A DNA stretch of 64,000 nt from an uncultured Sulfitobacter sp. (GTDB lineage: Bacteria > Pseudomonadota > Alphaproteobacteria > Rhodobacterales > Rhodobacteraceae). The position numbers and the translations under genes were made by a program. How positions within the stretch are numbered: the first letter of the stretch is position 1; each line of letters opens with the position of its first letter. The notes under the pieces are model-generated. The model was not told the DNA's origin and did not search any database. It was given only the letters and a program-made list of their open reading frames with translations. Below, piece by piece: positions 44,261 to 53,563 of the stretch. Where the stretch lies: NCBI GenBank assembly GCA_947501805.1, contig CANMXJ010000011.1, forward strand, positions 62,001-126,000. The letters are read 5' to 3'.

Positions 44261-46540
44261 ATGGCACTCGATAAATCGAAAAGCGACATTGAGCGGCAAA
44301 AGGCGCTGGATTATCACGAGTTCCCAAAACCCGGCAAACTGGAAATCCGGCCCACCAAACCCATGGCCACGGGCCGTGATCTGGCGCGGGCCTATTCCCC
44401 CGGCGTGGCTGAGGCCTGTACCGAAATTGCCGACAACCCGATGGATGCGGCACGTTATACCGCCAAGGGCAATCTGGTTGCGGTGATCACCAACGGCACC
44501 GCCGTGCTGGGCCTTGGCAATATCGGGGCGCTGGCCAGCAAGCCGGTGATGGAAGGCAAAGCAGTTCTGTTCAAAAAATTCGCCGGCGTTGATTGTTTTG
44601 ACATCGAAGTGAACGAAAGCGATCCGGAGGCTCTGGCCGATATCGTCTGCAAGCTGGAACCGACCTTTGGTGCCGTGAACCTCGAAGATATCAAAGCCCC
44701 TGACTGTTTCATCGTAGAGCGGATTTGCCGCGAGCGCATGAACATTCCCGTCTTTCACGACGACCAGCATGGCACAGCCATTGTTGTCGCGGCCGCTGCG
44801 ACAAACGCGCTGCACATCGCGGGCAAAAAGCCACAGGACATCCGTGTTGTCGGTATGGGGGCCGGTGCCGCGGGCATCGCCTGTCATACAATGCTGCGCA
44901 AAATGGGCGTGCCGGTAAACAACACCACGCTGTTTGACAAAGACGGCGTGCTGCACCCGGGCCGCACCGACCTGTGCCCCGAGCAGATGGATTTTGCCAA
45001 TGCCGATCCTGCCATGACCCTGGAAGACGCGTTGAAAGGCGCGGATTTGTTCCTTGGCCTTTCTGGACCGGGCCTGTTACCTGCTGATCTGGTCAAGGAA
45101 ATGGCACCCAATCCGATTATCTTTGCGCTCGCAAACCCCACGCCTGAAATCATGCCGGATGTGGCACGCACTGCATCCCCCGGTGCCATGATCGCAACAG
45201 GCCGCTCTGACTTCCCCAATCAGGTCAATAATGTCCTCTGCTTCCCTTTTATCTTTCGTGGCGCGTTGGATGTGGCCGCATCGGACATCAATGACGAGAT
45301 GAAACTGGCCTGCGTCGATGCAATTGCTGCCCTTGCCCGCGCCACAACATCAGCTGAAGTCGGTGCAGCCTATCAGGGAGAAAAACTGACCTTTGGCCCT
45401 GACTACCTGATCCCGAAACCGTTTGATCCTCGCTTGTTGCCGACAATTGCCTTTGCCGTTGCAAAAGCAGCGATGGAATCTGGCGCGGCTCAAAAGACGA
45501 TAGATCTGGACGCCTACAAGCGTGCATTGGAGGCGCAGGTGTTCAAATCCTCCCTCATCATGCGACAGGTCTTTGCCGCAGCCCGTCAGTCTTCGCGCAA
45601 GATTGTCTTTGCCGAAGGCGAGGATGACCGCGTCATTCGCACCGCGCAGGCGATGATCGAAGAAGCAGTCGACACACCAATTCTGATCGGCCGTCCCGAG
45701 ATCATCGAAGCGCGCATCGAACGTGCGGGCCTCAAGATCAAGCCCGGTCAGGATTTCGAGATTGTGAACCCGGAAAGCGATGTGCGCTATCGCGATTACT
45801 GGCAAACCTATCAGCATAAAATGGAACGCCGCGGGGTGTCCCCCGATCTTGCCAAGGCCGTGCTGCGCACCAATACGACCGCCATTGCCGCGGTCATGGT
45901 CGCGCGGGGTGATGCGGACAGCCTGATCTGTGGCACCTTTGGCCAGTATCTGTGGCATCTCAACTATGTCACACAAATGCTGGGCGGCGATGACCTTAAC
46001 CCGGTTGCGGCCTTGTCACTGATGATCCTTGACGACGGTCCTCTGTTTATCACGGACACGCATATCAACACGGAACAGACAGCAGAAACGCTGGCCGAAA
46101 CGACAATTGCAGCTGCCCGTCATGTGCGCCGCTTCGGGATCGAACCCCAAATCGCCCTTTGTTCCGGCTCTCAATTCGGCAATCGCGATTGCGCATCGGG
46201 ACGTGTGATGCGCGCCGCGATGGATATTCTTGACGGTCAAGATGTCGACTTTTGCTATGAGGGGGAAATGCACACGGATGCCGCACTTGATCCCGAATTG
46301 CGCGATCGCCTGTTTCCACGCAACCGGCTGAAAGGCAAAGCAAACGTGTTGGTTTATGCGAATACAGATGCGGCCGGCGCGGCGCGCAACCTGCTCAAAT
46401 CTGTGGCAGGCGGGCTTGAGGTCGGACCAATCCTGATGGGCATGGGCAACCGCGCACATATCGTCACACCGGGCGTCACCGCGCGCGGATTGCTGAACAT
46501 CGCGGCCCTCGCCGGTTCGGATGTCTCCAGCTACGGATAA
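44261..46540 (+). CDS. maeB: NADP-type malic enzyme with phosphotransacetylase-like domain
   Basis: This 759-residue MaeB-type enzyme decarboxylates malate to pyruvate with reduction of NAD(P). Residues 1-430 are the malic enzyme part: [30 protein letters not shown] and [13 protein letters not shown]. Residues about 440-759 form a phosphotransacetylase-like domain ([30 protein letters not shown]), usually regulatory. It starts 16 bases after the GAPDH-like gene, in line with bhcABCD. It would link the oxaloacetate/malate made by the cycle to pyruvate and NADPH. Confidence 0.93.
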   Translation: MALDKSKSDIERQKALDYHEFPKPGKLEIRPTKPMATGRDLARAYSPGVAEACTEIADNPMDAARYTAKGNLVAVITNGTAVLGLGNIGALASKPVMEGKAVLFKKFAGVDCFDIEVNESDPEALADIVCKLEPTFGAVNLEDIKAPDCFIVERICRERMNIPVFHDDQHGTAIVVAAAATNALHIAGKKPQDIRVVGMGAGAAGIACHTMLRKMGVPVNNTTLFDKDGVLHPGRTDLCPEQMDFANADPAMTLEDALKGADLFLGLSGPGLLPADLVKEMAPNPIIFALANPTPEIMPDVARTASPGAMIATGRSDFPNQVNNVLCFPFIFRGALDVAASDINDEMKLACVDAIAALARATTSAEVGAAYQGEKLTFGPDYLIPKPFDPRLLPTIAFAVAKAAMESGAAQKTIDLDAYKRALEAQVFKSSLIMRQVFAAARQSSRKIVFAEGEDDRVIRTAQAMIEEAVDTPILIGRPEIIEARIERAGLKIKPGQDFEIVNPESDVRYRDYWQTYQHKMERRGVSPDLAKAVLRTNTTAIAAVMVARGDADSLICGTFGQYLWHLNYVTQMLGGDDLNPVAALSLMILDDGPLFITDTHINTEQTAETLAETTIAAARHVRRFGIEPQIALCSGSQFGNRDCASGRVMRAAMDILDGQDVDFCYEGEMHTDAALDPELRDRLFPRNRLKGKANVLVYANTDAAGAARNLLKSVAGGLEVGPILMGMGNRAHIVTPGVTARGLLNIAALAGSDVSSYG

Positions 46541-46594
46541 ACGCGCGCACTGCTTTCACAGTCCGCGCGTTCACTCCGTGTTACACAGCCAAAC

Positions 46595-46618
46595 CCCGCC
46601 GCTCATAAACGCGGCGGG
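46595..46618. terminator. Strong bidirectional terminator between maeB and the purine permease gene
   Basis: Arms CCCGCCGC and GCGGCGGG with an 8-base loop are followed by ATTTTT on the plus strand. Genes on both sides converge on it, so it ends the bhc-maeB transcript and the purine operon. Confidence 0.85.
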
Positions 46619-46629
46619 ATTTTTCTATT

Positions 46630-48060
46630 TCAGCCGTTTAGTGATCCGTCACCGTGACCTTGCATGCCGCCAGAGACCTCTTCAGTTGCCTCATCCGACA
46701 GCTCTTCGGGCAGGATCAGGTTCAAGACAATCGCGATCAAAGCGGCTGGCAGCAAACCGGATGTCATCAGGATGCGCAGGGTATCTGGCAGGTATTGAAC
46801 CGCCTTGGGATCAAGTTGCAGACCCAGACCAACGGACAGGGCAATCGCAAAAATCACCATGTTGCGGCGGTTCCATTTCACGTCGGACAGCATGGAGATA
46901 CCTGCCGCCACAACCATGCCGAACATCACGATCACGCCGCCACCAAGGACTTCGATCGGGATGGTGCGGATCACCGCGCCGACCTTGGGGATCAGACCGC
47001 AGATGATCAGGAATATCGCACCGATGGTCACTACATGGCGTGACATCACACCCGTCATGGCGATCAATCCGACGTTCTGGCTGAACGAGGTGTTTGGAAA
47101 GCCGCCAAAGATACCCGCAACCGCAGAGCCGACACCGTCTGCATAGGTTGCACCGGTGATTTCTTCCTCGGTTGCCTCGCGCCCTGCACCACCTTTGGTG
47201 ATACCGGAAACGTCGCCCACGGTTTCGACTGCCGACACAAATGCCATCAAACAAAAGCCGATAATCGCTGCCGTGCTGAATTCAATGCCGTATTTGAATG
47301 GAACAGGGAAGGCGACGGGGGCCGCGCGGCCCCAGCTTGTTGCGATGCCTTCAAGCGTGACCATGCCCATCGCCATGGCGTAGAAATACCCCACGAAAAT
47401 ACCGATCACAACGGCGGAAACCGCCAGCATACCGCGGGCGTAGAACTTGAGCCCAAGGGTGACAAAGATCACAACCAGAGCCGCAGACCAGTTCAGCAAC
47501 GATCCATATTCAGGCTTGTCGATTGCAGGAACGCCACCTGCCGCGTATTGAATGCCGACTTTGACCAACGCCAGACCGATCATCGTCACCACAAGGCCCG
47601 TGACCAGCGGTGGCAGGGCAAAGCGGATTTTGCCGATGAATGTCGCAATAAACGTGTGGAACAATCCACCAATCAAAACACCGCCAAACAGCGCAGGCAG
47701 GGCTTCTACGCCCTTGCCTGCCACCAGCGGGATCATAATCGGGATAAAGGCAAAGGATGTACCCTGCACAATCGGCAGGCGCGCCCCAACAGGACCCAGA
47801 CCAACGGTCTGGAACAATGTCGCGATACCGGCAAACAGCATCGACATCTGGATGAGGTAGGTCATATCAGGGAACCCCTGCGCCCCCGCATCAGAGCCGA
47901 AACCAAAACCGGCTGCACCCGCAATGATAATTGCTGGCGTCACGTTGGAGACGAACATCGCCAGCACGTGCTGGATTCCCAGCGGTATCGCCTTGTGCAG
48001 CGCAGGCGTGTAGTTGGGATCGCGGAGTTGTTCCGGCGTCCCGATGGTTGCATCTGTCAT
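46630..48060 (-). CDS. NCS2-family purine (urate/xanthine) permease
   Basis: This 476-residue membrane protein with about 13-14 helices belongs to the nucleobase:cation symporter-2 family. It contains HVLAMFVSNVTPAIIIAGA, the family-type segment VQGTSFAFIPIMIPLVAG and the central MAFVSAVETVGDVSGITKGG. The adjacent allA, puuE-uraD and uraH genes indicate urate or xanthine as the substrate, as in UacT or XanQ; uracil is possible but less likely here. Confidence 0.9.
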   Translation of the reverse strand: MTDATIGTPEQLRDPNYTPALHKAIPLGIQHVLAMFVSNVTPAIIIAGAAGFGFGSDAGAQGFPDMTYLIQMSMLFAGIATLFQTVGLGPVGARLPIVQGTSFAFIPIMIPLVAGKGVEALPALFGGVLIGGLFHTFIATFIGKIRFALPPLVTGLVVTMIGLALVKVGIQYAAGGVPAIDKPEYGSLLNWSAALVVIFVTLGLKFYARGMLAVSAVVIGIFVGYFYAMAMGMVTLEGIATSWGRAAPVAFPVPFKYGIEFSTAAIIGFCLMAFVSAVETVGDVSGITKGGAGREATEEEITGATYADGVGSAVAGIFGGFPNTSFSQNVGLIAMTGVMSRHVVTIGAIFLIICGLIPKVGAVIRTIPIEVLGGGVIVMFGMVVAAGISMLSDVKWNRRNMVIFAIALSVGLGLQLDPKAVQYLPDTLRILMTSGLLPAALIAIVLNLILPEELSDEATEEVSGGMQGHGDGSLNG

Positions 48061-48114
48061 TGTGAGTGTCCCTCCTGTTGATGCGTTTTGCTGGCTTTTT
48101 TTTTGCCAGTCTGG

Positions 48115-48600
48115 TTATTTTTCGATGGTATAGGGGACGTCGAACCAATGTTCCTCCAGGTTCGCCCCCTCTCCGATACGGTCAATCACGGCGAACAGGC
48201 CCGGTTCAGACAAAGGTGTCAGAACGCCGTGCCAAGTGCCGCGATGAAAATTGATGCCCTGCCCGGATGCGGTGATAAAAGCACGCGGATCTGTCGGGGT
48301 GCCCCCGTCATCAGAGGCGACAACCACCAGAAACGGATCAGACGTCATCGGCACAAAAGCCTGAGAGCCTTCGGGATGGCGTTCCACCAGCTCAAGCGCC
48401 AAAGGCAGGGTGCGTTTTTCACTCTGAAAGATGCTGATCCCCGCCTGCCCGTCCGCAAAATCCAGTTTTGCACGGTCATGGAAGCGGCCACATTTGCCCT
48501 GATTGATAATTTTGTCAGGCGTGCCGGAAGCGTCCAGCACATCGCCAAAAGGGGCGAAAGCTTCTGCGGTGAGCGGCTCGATTTTGATGCTCTTACTCAT
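48115..48600 (-). CDS. allA: Ureidoglycolate lyase
   Basis: This 161-residue protein matches AllA, which splits (S)-ureidoglycolate into glyoxylate and urea. It shows the start IKIEPLTAEAFAPFGDVLD, NQGKCGRFHDRAKLDF, ELVERHPEGSQAFVPM and NFHRGTWHGVLTPL. The ATG overlaps the stop of puuE-uraD by four bases (ATGA). Its product glyoxylate is the input of the bhc genes 5-10 kb away. Confidence 0.93.
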   Translation of the reverse strand: MSKSIKIEPLTAEAFAPFGDVLDASGTPDKIINQGKCGRFHDRAKLDFADGQAGISIFQSEKRTLPLALELVERHPEGSQAFVPMTSDPFLVVVASDDGGTPTDPRAFITASGQGINFHRGTWHGVLTPLSEPGLFAVIDRIGEGANLEEHWFDVPYTIEK

Positions 48601-50009
48601 CCGGAAAACTTCTCGACCAGGCGTAATTCCGCGATGCGCTCAACTTGTTTGCAGGCCTCGGCAAACTCGGTGTCGCGGTCATTGTCGATCCGGCGTTTGA
48701 AGGCGTCTATGATCGACGCTTTGGTGTTGTCGCGCACGGCAATGATGAATGGGAAGCCGAACTTGGCTGTGTAGGCGTCGTTCAGATCGGTCAGCGTCTT
48801 GCGTTCTGCATCTGTCAGCGCATCCAACCCGACCGAAGCCTGCTCGGCGGTGGATTCCGCCGTCAACTGCTTGGCTGCCGCCAGCTTGCCCGCCAGATCA
48901 GGGTGCGCATTCAACACGCCCAGACGTTTCGCGTTATCCGCGCTGCGGAACACCCTTGCCAATGCGCTGTGCACGCCGATGGCCGTATCATGGGTGTGAC
49001 CCAACTCTAGCGCATGTGCGCCCTCGGCAATCCACGGGGAATGTTCAAAGATGCCGCCGAAATCGGCCACAAAGCTGTCGCGGTCCATCTCGGAGGGGCG
49101 CGTTTGCGCCTTGAACGGATGTTCCTTTGCCCAATGCTGCGCAATCTCAAGTCGGGTGGCGAACCAGACACCCTCGTGGGATTTGAAATACTCGATGGCA
49201 CGGCGGAACGCGGCCGCACGGCCGGGGCGGCCAATCAGGCGGCAATGCAGACCAATCGACAGCATCTTGGGCGCACCCGCCTCGCCTTCTTCATAAAGGT
49301 AGTCAAAGCTGTCCTTGAGATAGCTCTCGAACTGCTCCCCGTTGGTATACCCCGCCTGAATGCCGAACCGCATGTCGTTGCAATCCATGGTGTAAGGCGT
49401 GATCAACTGGCCCTTGCCGTCAAAATCCACCCAATAGGGCAGATCGTCGGCGTAGCTGTCCGCGATATAATCGAATTGGCCCGTTTCGGCGACCAGTTTG
49501 ACAGTGCTGTTGGAACAACGCCCCGTGTACCAGCCGCGCGGCGGGGTGCCGGTGACTTCGGTATGCAAGCGAATGGCCTCGGCAATCTGTTCGCGTTCCT
49601 CGTCTTCGGGCATGTCCTTGTGTTCGACCCATTTCAGCCCGTGACTGGCAATTTCCCAGTTCGAAGCAATCATGGCGGCCACCTGTTCAGGGGCGCGGGC
49701 CAAGGCGGTTGCAACACCGTAGACCGTCAACGGCAGGTCGCCGAGCATGCGGTGAACGCGCCAGAAACCCGCCCGCGAGCCATATTCGTAAATCGATTCC
49801 ATGTTCCAGTGACGCTGTCCCGGCCATGGGGCGGCACCGGTGATTTCGGATAGAAACGCCTCGGAAGCCGCATCCCCGTGCAGGATGTTGTTCTCGCCAC
49901 CTTCCTCATAATTAAGAACAATCTGAACTGCGATCTTGGCACCATTTGGCCAGTTTGCCGCTGGCGGGGTGGCCCCATAACCAGTCATGTCACGTGGGTA
50001 TCTGTTCAT
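48597..50009 (-). CDS. puuE-uraD: Fused allantoinase (PuuE) and OHCU decarboxylase (UraD)
   Basis: This 470-residue protein has two domains. Residues 1-300 are a PuuE-type allantoinase of the polysaccharide-deacetylase fold, metal-independent (NYEEGGENNILHGD, YEYGSRAGFWRVHRML, SIGLHCRLIGRPGRAAAFRR). Residues about 309-470 are UraD, which decarboxylates 2-oxo-4-hydroxy-4-carboxy-5-ureidoimidazoline to S-allantoin; His369 in LNAHPDLAGK is the catalytic histidine. The fusion joins two successive steps. It overlaps allA and is divergent from uraH. Confidence 0.93.
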   Translation of the reverse strand: MNRYPRDMTGYGATPPAANWPNGAKIAVQIVLNYEEGGENNILHGDAASEAFLSEITGAAPWPGQRHWNMESIYEYGSRAGFWRVHRMLGDLPLTVYGVATALARAPEQVAAMIASNWEIASHGLKWVEHKDMPEDEEREQIAEAIRLHTEVTGTPPRGWYTGRCSNSTVKLVAETGQFDYIADSYADDLPYWVDFDGKGQLITPYTMDCNDMRFGIQAGYTNGEQFESYLKDSFDYLYEEGEAGAPKMLSIGLHCRLIGRPGRAAAFRRAIEYFKSHEGVWFATRLEIAQHWAKEHPFKAQTRPSEMDRDSFVADFGGIFEHSPWIAEGAHALELGHTHDTAIGVHSALARVFRSADNAKRLGVLNAHPDLAGKLAAAKQLTAESTAEQASVGLDALTDAERKTLTDLNDAYTAKFGFPFIIAVRDNTKASIIDAFKRRIDNDRDTEFAEACKQVERIAELRLVEKFSG

Positions 50010-50042
50010 TTGCGGTCCTCCATGGTCGGATACTTGTATTTC

Positions 50043-50061
50043 AAAACAATGCGCTTGTTTT
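50043..50061. promoter_or_regulatory. Inverted repeat between puuE-uraD and uraH
   Basis: Arms AAAACAA and TTGTTTT are separated by 5 bases in the 147-base divergent gap. It may be the site of the local LysR regulator or a promoter element. Confidence 0.35.
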
Positions 50062-50156
50062 TCAAATAAATCACGAAAGAGCTTTGCCCCAGCAACACTT
50101 TGCTGATCTGATCATGATGCGTCTATACAAATATCAACACCACAGGAGAGCGACCG

Positions 50157-50510
50157 ATGACCGGATATCTGACAACACATGTACTCGACACGGCCCGCGG
50201 CTGTCCTGCTGAAGGTCTCAAGATCGAATTGTTCAAGATCGACGGTGAGACGCGCACCCTGCTCAAGACCCTAAGTACCAACAATGACGGGCGCACGGAC
50301 GAACAGATTTTGCCCGCGCAGGCCTTTGAAACAGGTATTTATGAACTGGTCTTTCACGCAGGTGCCTATCTGGATGCCATTGGCACACCGCCCGAAAGCC
50401 CCCGTTTTCTGGACGTGATCCCGCTGCGTTTCGGCATGTCGGAAGCATCGCATTACCATGTACCGTTACTCCTCTCGCCGTTTGGCTATTCCACCTATCG
50501 CGGCAGTTGA
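50157..50510 (+). CDS. uraH: 5-Hydroxyisourate hydrolase
   Basis: This 117-residue transthyretin-like protein hydrolyses 5-hydroxyisourate to OHCU. It has the [22 protein letters not shown] start with the active-site His, [32 protein letters not shown] and the diagnostic C-terminal YRGS (114-117). There is no signal peptide. AGGAGAG precedes the ATG. The last 16 bases overlap the convergent LysR gene. Confidence 0.95.
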   Translation: MTGYLTTHVLDTARGCPAEGLKIELFKIDGETRTLLKTLSTNNDGRTDEQILPAQAFETGIYELVFHAGAYLDAIGTPPESPRFLDVIPLRFGMSEASHYHVPLLLSPFGYSTYRGS

Positions 50511-51427
50511 CCCTGTACTGAACTGTCGCGCACCGCTTCGGTAATGCGTGCAATCACATATTCCATAAACAGGCGTGTCTTGGGATCTTGCCGACGCCGA
50601 TGCGTGAACAGGCAGGCCATTTGCACCGGAGCGGGTGGCGTTTCGGTGGCAACAGGCACCAATCGCCCCGCCTTTATATGATCAGCCACCTCAAAAATCG
50701 GTTTCATCGCGATGCCGTTGCCGGCCAAGGCCCAATCGGTCAGCACATCTCCATCATCCGACTCGTAGCGCCCCCCGACACTGAATTTCTTGGGACCGTC
50801 TGACGTTACCAGTCGCCACTGGAATTCTGTCGCACCGGGAAACCGCAGGTTCAGACATTCGTGCCTGTCCGTCAGCAGCGCATCCCCGGACGCGGGGTTG
50901 CCGTGCTTTTCGATGTAAGAAGGACTCGCACACAGGACACGCTCTACATCAGCGATTTTGCGGATACGCAGATTGCTGTCCTCGGGTTGACCCAGAAAAA
51001 ACGCCAGATCAAGACCTTCGGTGGTCAGATCGACCTTGCGATCCGTCAAACGCAACCGGATGCGCACCTCTGGATACTCGGCCAGAAACCCGGACACCAA
51101 CGGCGCAATCAGCCTGCGCCCCACTCCGAAGGGCGCGGACACATACAGTGATCCCTTGGGATTGTCGGTGATGTTAACCACCTGTGCCTCGGCGTTTTCA
51201 ACCGCTTCCAGAATCTCGCTTGCCCCGCCATAGAAGGCCTTGCCCTGCTCCGTTGGCGTCAGGCTGCGTGTGGTGCGCTGGAACAGACGCACGCTAAGGT
51301 GTTCCTCAAGCTGGGAAATCCGCGAGGACGTGACCGCAGGCGAAATACGCAGATCGCGCCCGGCAGCGGACATGCTGCCCAACTCATAGACGCGGACAAA
51401 GGTGCGGATATTATCGAGATATGACAT
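50495..51427 (-). CDS. LysR-family regulator, probably of purine catabolism
   Basis: This 310-residue protein reads from the ATG at 51427; upstream codons (FRYCYKVPSS) do not belong to the family. The HTH covers [20 protein letters not shown] to [16 protein letters not shown]. The effector domain follows ([40 protein letters not shown]), of the group that includes DmlR-type regulators. It is divergent from puuD and convergent with uraH, a position that suits control of both. Confidence 0.9.
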   Translation of the reverse strand: MSYLDNIRTFVRVYELGSMSAAGRDLRISPAVTSSRISQLEEHLSVRLFQRTTRSLTPTEQGKAFYGGASEILEAVENAEAQVVNITDNPKGSLYVSAPFGVGRRLIAPLVSGFLAEYPEVRIRLRLTDRKVDLTTEGLDLAFFLGQPEDSNLRIRKIADVERVLCASPSYIEKHGNPASGDALLTDRHECLNLRFPGATEFQWRLVTSDGPKKFSVGGRYESDDGDVLTDWALAGNGIAMKPIFEVADHIKAGRLVPVATETPPAPVQMACLFTHRRRQDPKTRLFMEYVIARITEAVRDSSVQGQLPR

Positions 51428-51526
51428 TGTTTTGTTTTTTTTGATGCTGCTTGGTACTTTGTAGCAATACCTGAACAATGGGCTGTCGCCTAGAGTGCAG
51501 TTGATTTCGCACCGTGGGAGAATTCT

Positions 51527-52759
51527 ATGTACGACTTGGCAATCATTTGGGACTGGATCGCATTTGCTGTGCGCTGGTTACATGTCGTCACTGCAATGGC
51601 GTGGATTGGCGCGTCGTTCTTTTTCATCGCGCTGGATTTGGGGCTGAAGAAAGCGCCCAACATGCCCGCAGGTGTGAACGGTGAGGAATGGCAGGTGCAT
51701 GGCGGTGGATTTTACCACATCCAGAAATATCTGGTTGCGCCCGAAAACATGCCAGAGCATCTGATTTGGCACAAATGGCAAAGCTATATCACCTGGGTTT
51801 CCGGTGCCGCATTGCTGATGATTGTCTATTGGGTGGGGGGCGAGTTGTTCCTGCTGGACCCGACCAAGGCGGATTTGTCGCTGTGGCAAGGCATTCTGAT
51901 TTCTGGCGGTTCCCTGACGATCGGTTGGCTTGCCTATGATTTCATGTGCAAATCCAAGCTGGGCGAACATTCGACCCTGCTGATGTTACTGTTGTTTGTG
52001 ATCCTTGTGATCATGTCGTGGGGCTACAACCAGATATTCACCGGACGCGCCGCCTTGCTGCATCTCGGCGCTTTCACCGCCAGCATTATGACCGGCAATG
52101 TATTCTTCCAGATTATGCCGAACCAGCGCATTGTCGTCGCGGACCTCAAGGCAGGGCGCAAACCGGATGCGAAGTACGGCAAGATCGCCAAGCTGCGTTC
52201 AACCCACAATAACTATCTGACGCTGCCCGTGATTTTCCTGATGTTGGCCAACCACTATCCGCTGGCCTTTGGCACGCAGTATGCATGGATCATCGCCAGC
52301 CTGATTTTCCTCACAGGCGTTACCATCCGCCATTACTTCAACACGATGCACGCCACGGGCAAAGGGCCGGACTGGACATGGGCCGTGACCGTATTGCTGT
52401 TCATCTTCATCGCGTGGTTGTCCACCTTTTCTGGCATCGAAACCTATGAGGAAGCAGAGGCACGCGAGTTGACAGCGCATGAAGTGCAATATGCCTCCGC
52501 AGAAGGTTTCGACGATGCCTACGATGCGGTGATCGGCAATTGTTCTATGTGCCACGCCCGCGAACCTGTCTGGGAAGGGCTGCTCTGGGCACCCAAAGGC
52601 GTGGTACTGGAGACACAAAGCGATGTGGCGCGTTACGCCGAACAGATATTCCTGCACGCAGGGGTGAGCCGCGCCATGCCCCCCCCAAATGCAGTTCAGA
52701 TGGACGACGAAGCACGCGCCGTGATCATCGCTTGGGTCAAAGCGGCACGCGATAACTAG
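51527..52759 (+). CDS. puuD: Membrane urate oxidase PuuD with cytochrome c domain
   Basis: This 410-residue protein has about eight membrane helices with conserved histidines (WLHVVTAMAWIGASFFFI, GGGFYHIQKYLVAPE, HLIWHKWQSYITWVSG). A C-terminal cytochrome c domain carries Cys339-x-x-Cys342-His343 (NCSMCHAREP) and a late Met (SRAMPPPN). PuuD oxidises urate to 5-hydroxyisourate and passes electrons to the respiratory chain instead of oxygen. GGGAGAA precedes the ATG. It is the entry step for the uraH, uraD and puuE enzymes next door. Confidence 0.94.
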   Translation: MYDLAIIWDWIAFAVRWLHVVTAMAWIGASFFFIALDLGLKKAPNMPAGVNGEEWQVHGGGFYHIQKYLVAPENMPEHLIWHKWQSYITWVSGAALLMIVYWVGGELFLLDPTKADLSLWQGILISGGSLTIGWLAYDFMCKSKLGEHSTLLMLLLFVILVIMSWGYNQIFTGRAALLHLGAFTASIMTGNVFFQIMPNQRIVVADLKAGRKPDAKYGKIAKLRSTHNNYLTLPVIFLMLANHYPLAFGTQYAWIIASLIFLTGVTIRHYFNTMHATGKGPDWTWAVTVLLFIFIAWLSTFSGIETYEEAEARELTAHEVQYASAEGFDDAYDAVIGNCSMCHAREPVWEGLLWAPKGVVLETQSDVARYAEQIFLHAGVSRAMPPPNAVQMDDEARAVIIAWVKAARDN

Positions 52760-52842
52760 ATCCATCCGTTGATTGAGCCGTTTCCGTTGCAGATGGCACC
52801 CAAGAACTTCCAACCACGAGCGCATGGCTTCAAAATTTGAGC

Positions 52843-53550
52843 CTAGACTGAGCGGGTGATCCCGCCATCCACACGAATATTCTGGCCCGTGATATACGCC
52901 CCTCCCTCAGATGCGAGGAAAGCAACAACCGAGGCTATTTCGTTTAAGGAATTGCCGTAACGCCCCATGGGGATCATCGAGCGGAATTCTTCTTTCTCCG
53001 GCAAGCTGTCGATGAAACCGGGCAGGACATTGTTCATGCGGATGTTCTCGGCGGCGTATTTGTCTGCAAACAGTTTGCTAAACGCGGCAAGGCCCGCGCG
53101 CATAACGCCAGATGTCGGAAACACCGGATTGGGTTCAAACGCTGCAAACGTCGAGATGTTAATGATCGCACCGCCGCCTTGCTTTTGCATGATGGGCGTG
53201 ACCAAACGGGCGGCCCGCACGGCATTCAAGAAATAGACCTCCATGCCTTCATGCCAATCCTCATCCGTCAATTCTAGCACAGGCGCGCGCGGCCCGTGCC
53301 CTGCGGAGTTCACCAAAGCATCGACGCGGCCCCAATAGGACATCGCGGTATCCACCAGTTTTTGAATATCGTCGGATGATTTGTTGGTGCCAGTGACACC
53401 AACGCCACCCAATTCCTTGGCCAATGCCTCTCCCTTGCCAGAGGACGACAGAATGCCAACTTTGAACCCGTCAGCGGCCAAGGCGCGTGCACTGTCTGCG
53501 CCCATGCCGCTGCCGCCTGCCGTGATCAGTGCTACTTTAACGTCTGACAT
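52843..53550 (-). CDS. SDR-family oxidoreductase
   Basis: This 235-residue short-chain dehydrogenase reads from the ATG at 53550 (CCGGAGAA ahead). The nucleotide loop is ITAGGSGMGADSARAL. The catalytic Tyr is absent from the usual Y-x3-K place: the stretch after INISTFAAFEPNPVFPTSG reads VMRAGLAAFSKLF, where the family has YxxxK. The C-terminus VTGQNIRVDGG-type (ITGQNIRVDGGITRSV) is normal. It may be a divergent or non-oxidoreductase SDR. It is the last gene of the HyuAB operon, 13 bases after the uronate-dehydrogenase-like gene. Confidence 0.85.
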   Translation of the reverse strand: MSDVKVALITAGGSGMGADSARALAADGFKVGILSSSGKGEALAKELGGVGVTGTNKSSDDIQKLVDTAMSYWGRVDALVNSAGHGPRAPVLELTDEDWHEGMEVYFLNAVRAARLVTPIMQKQGGGAIINISTFAAFEPNPVFPTSGVMRAGLAAFSKLFADKYAAENIRMNNVLPGFIDSLPEKEEFRSMIPMGRYGNSLNEIASVVAFLASEGGAYITGQNIRVDGGITRSV

Positions 53551-53563
53551 TGTTTTTCTCCGG

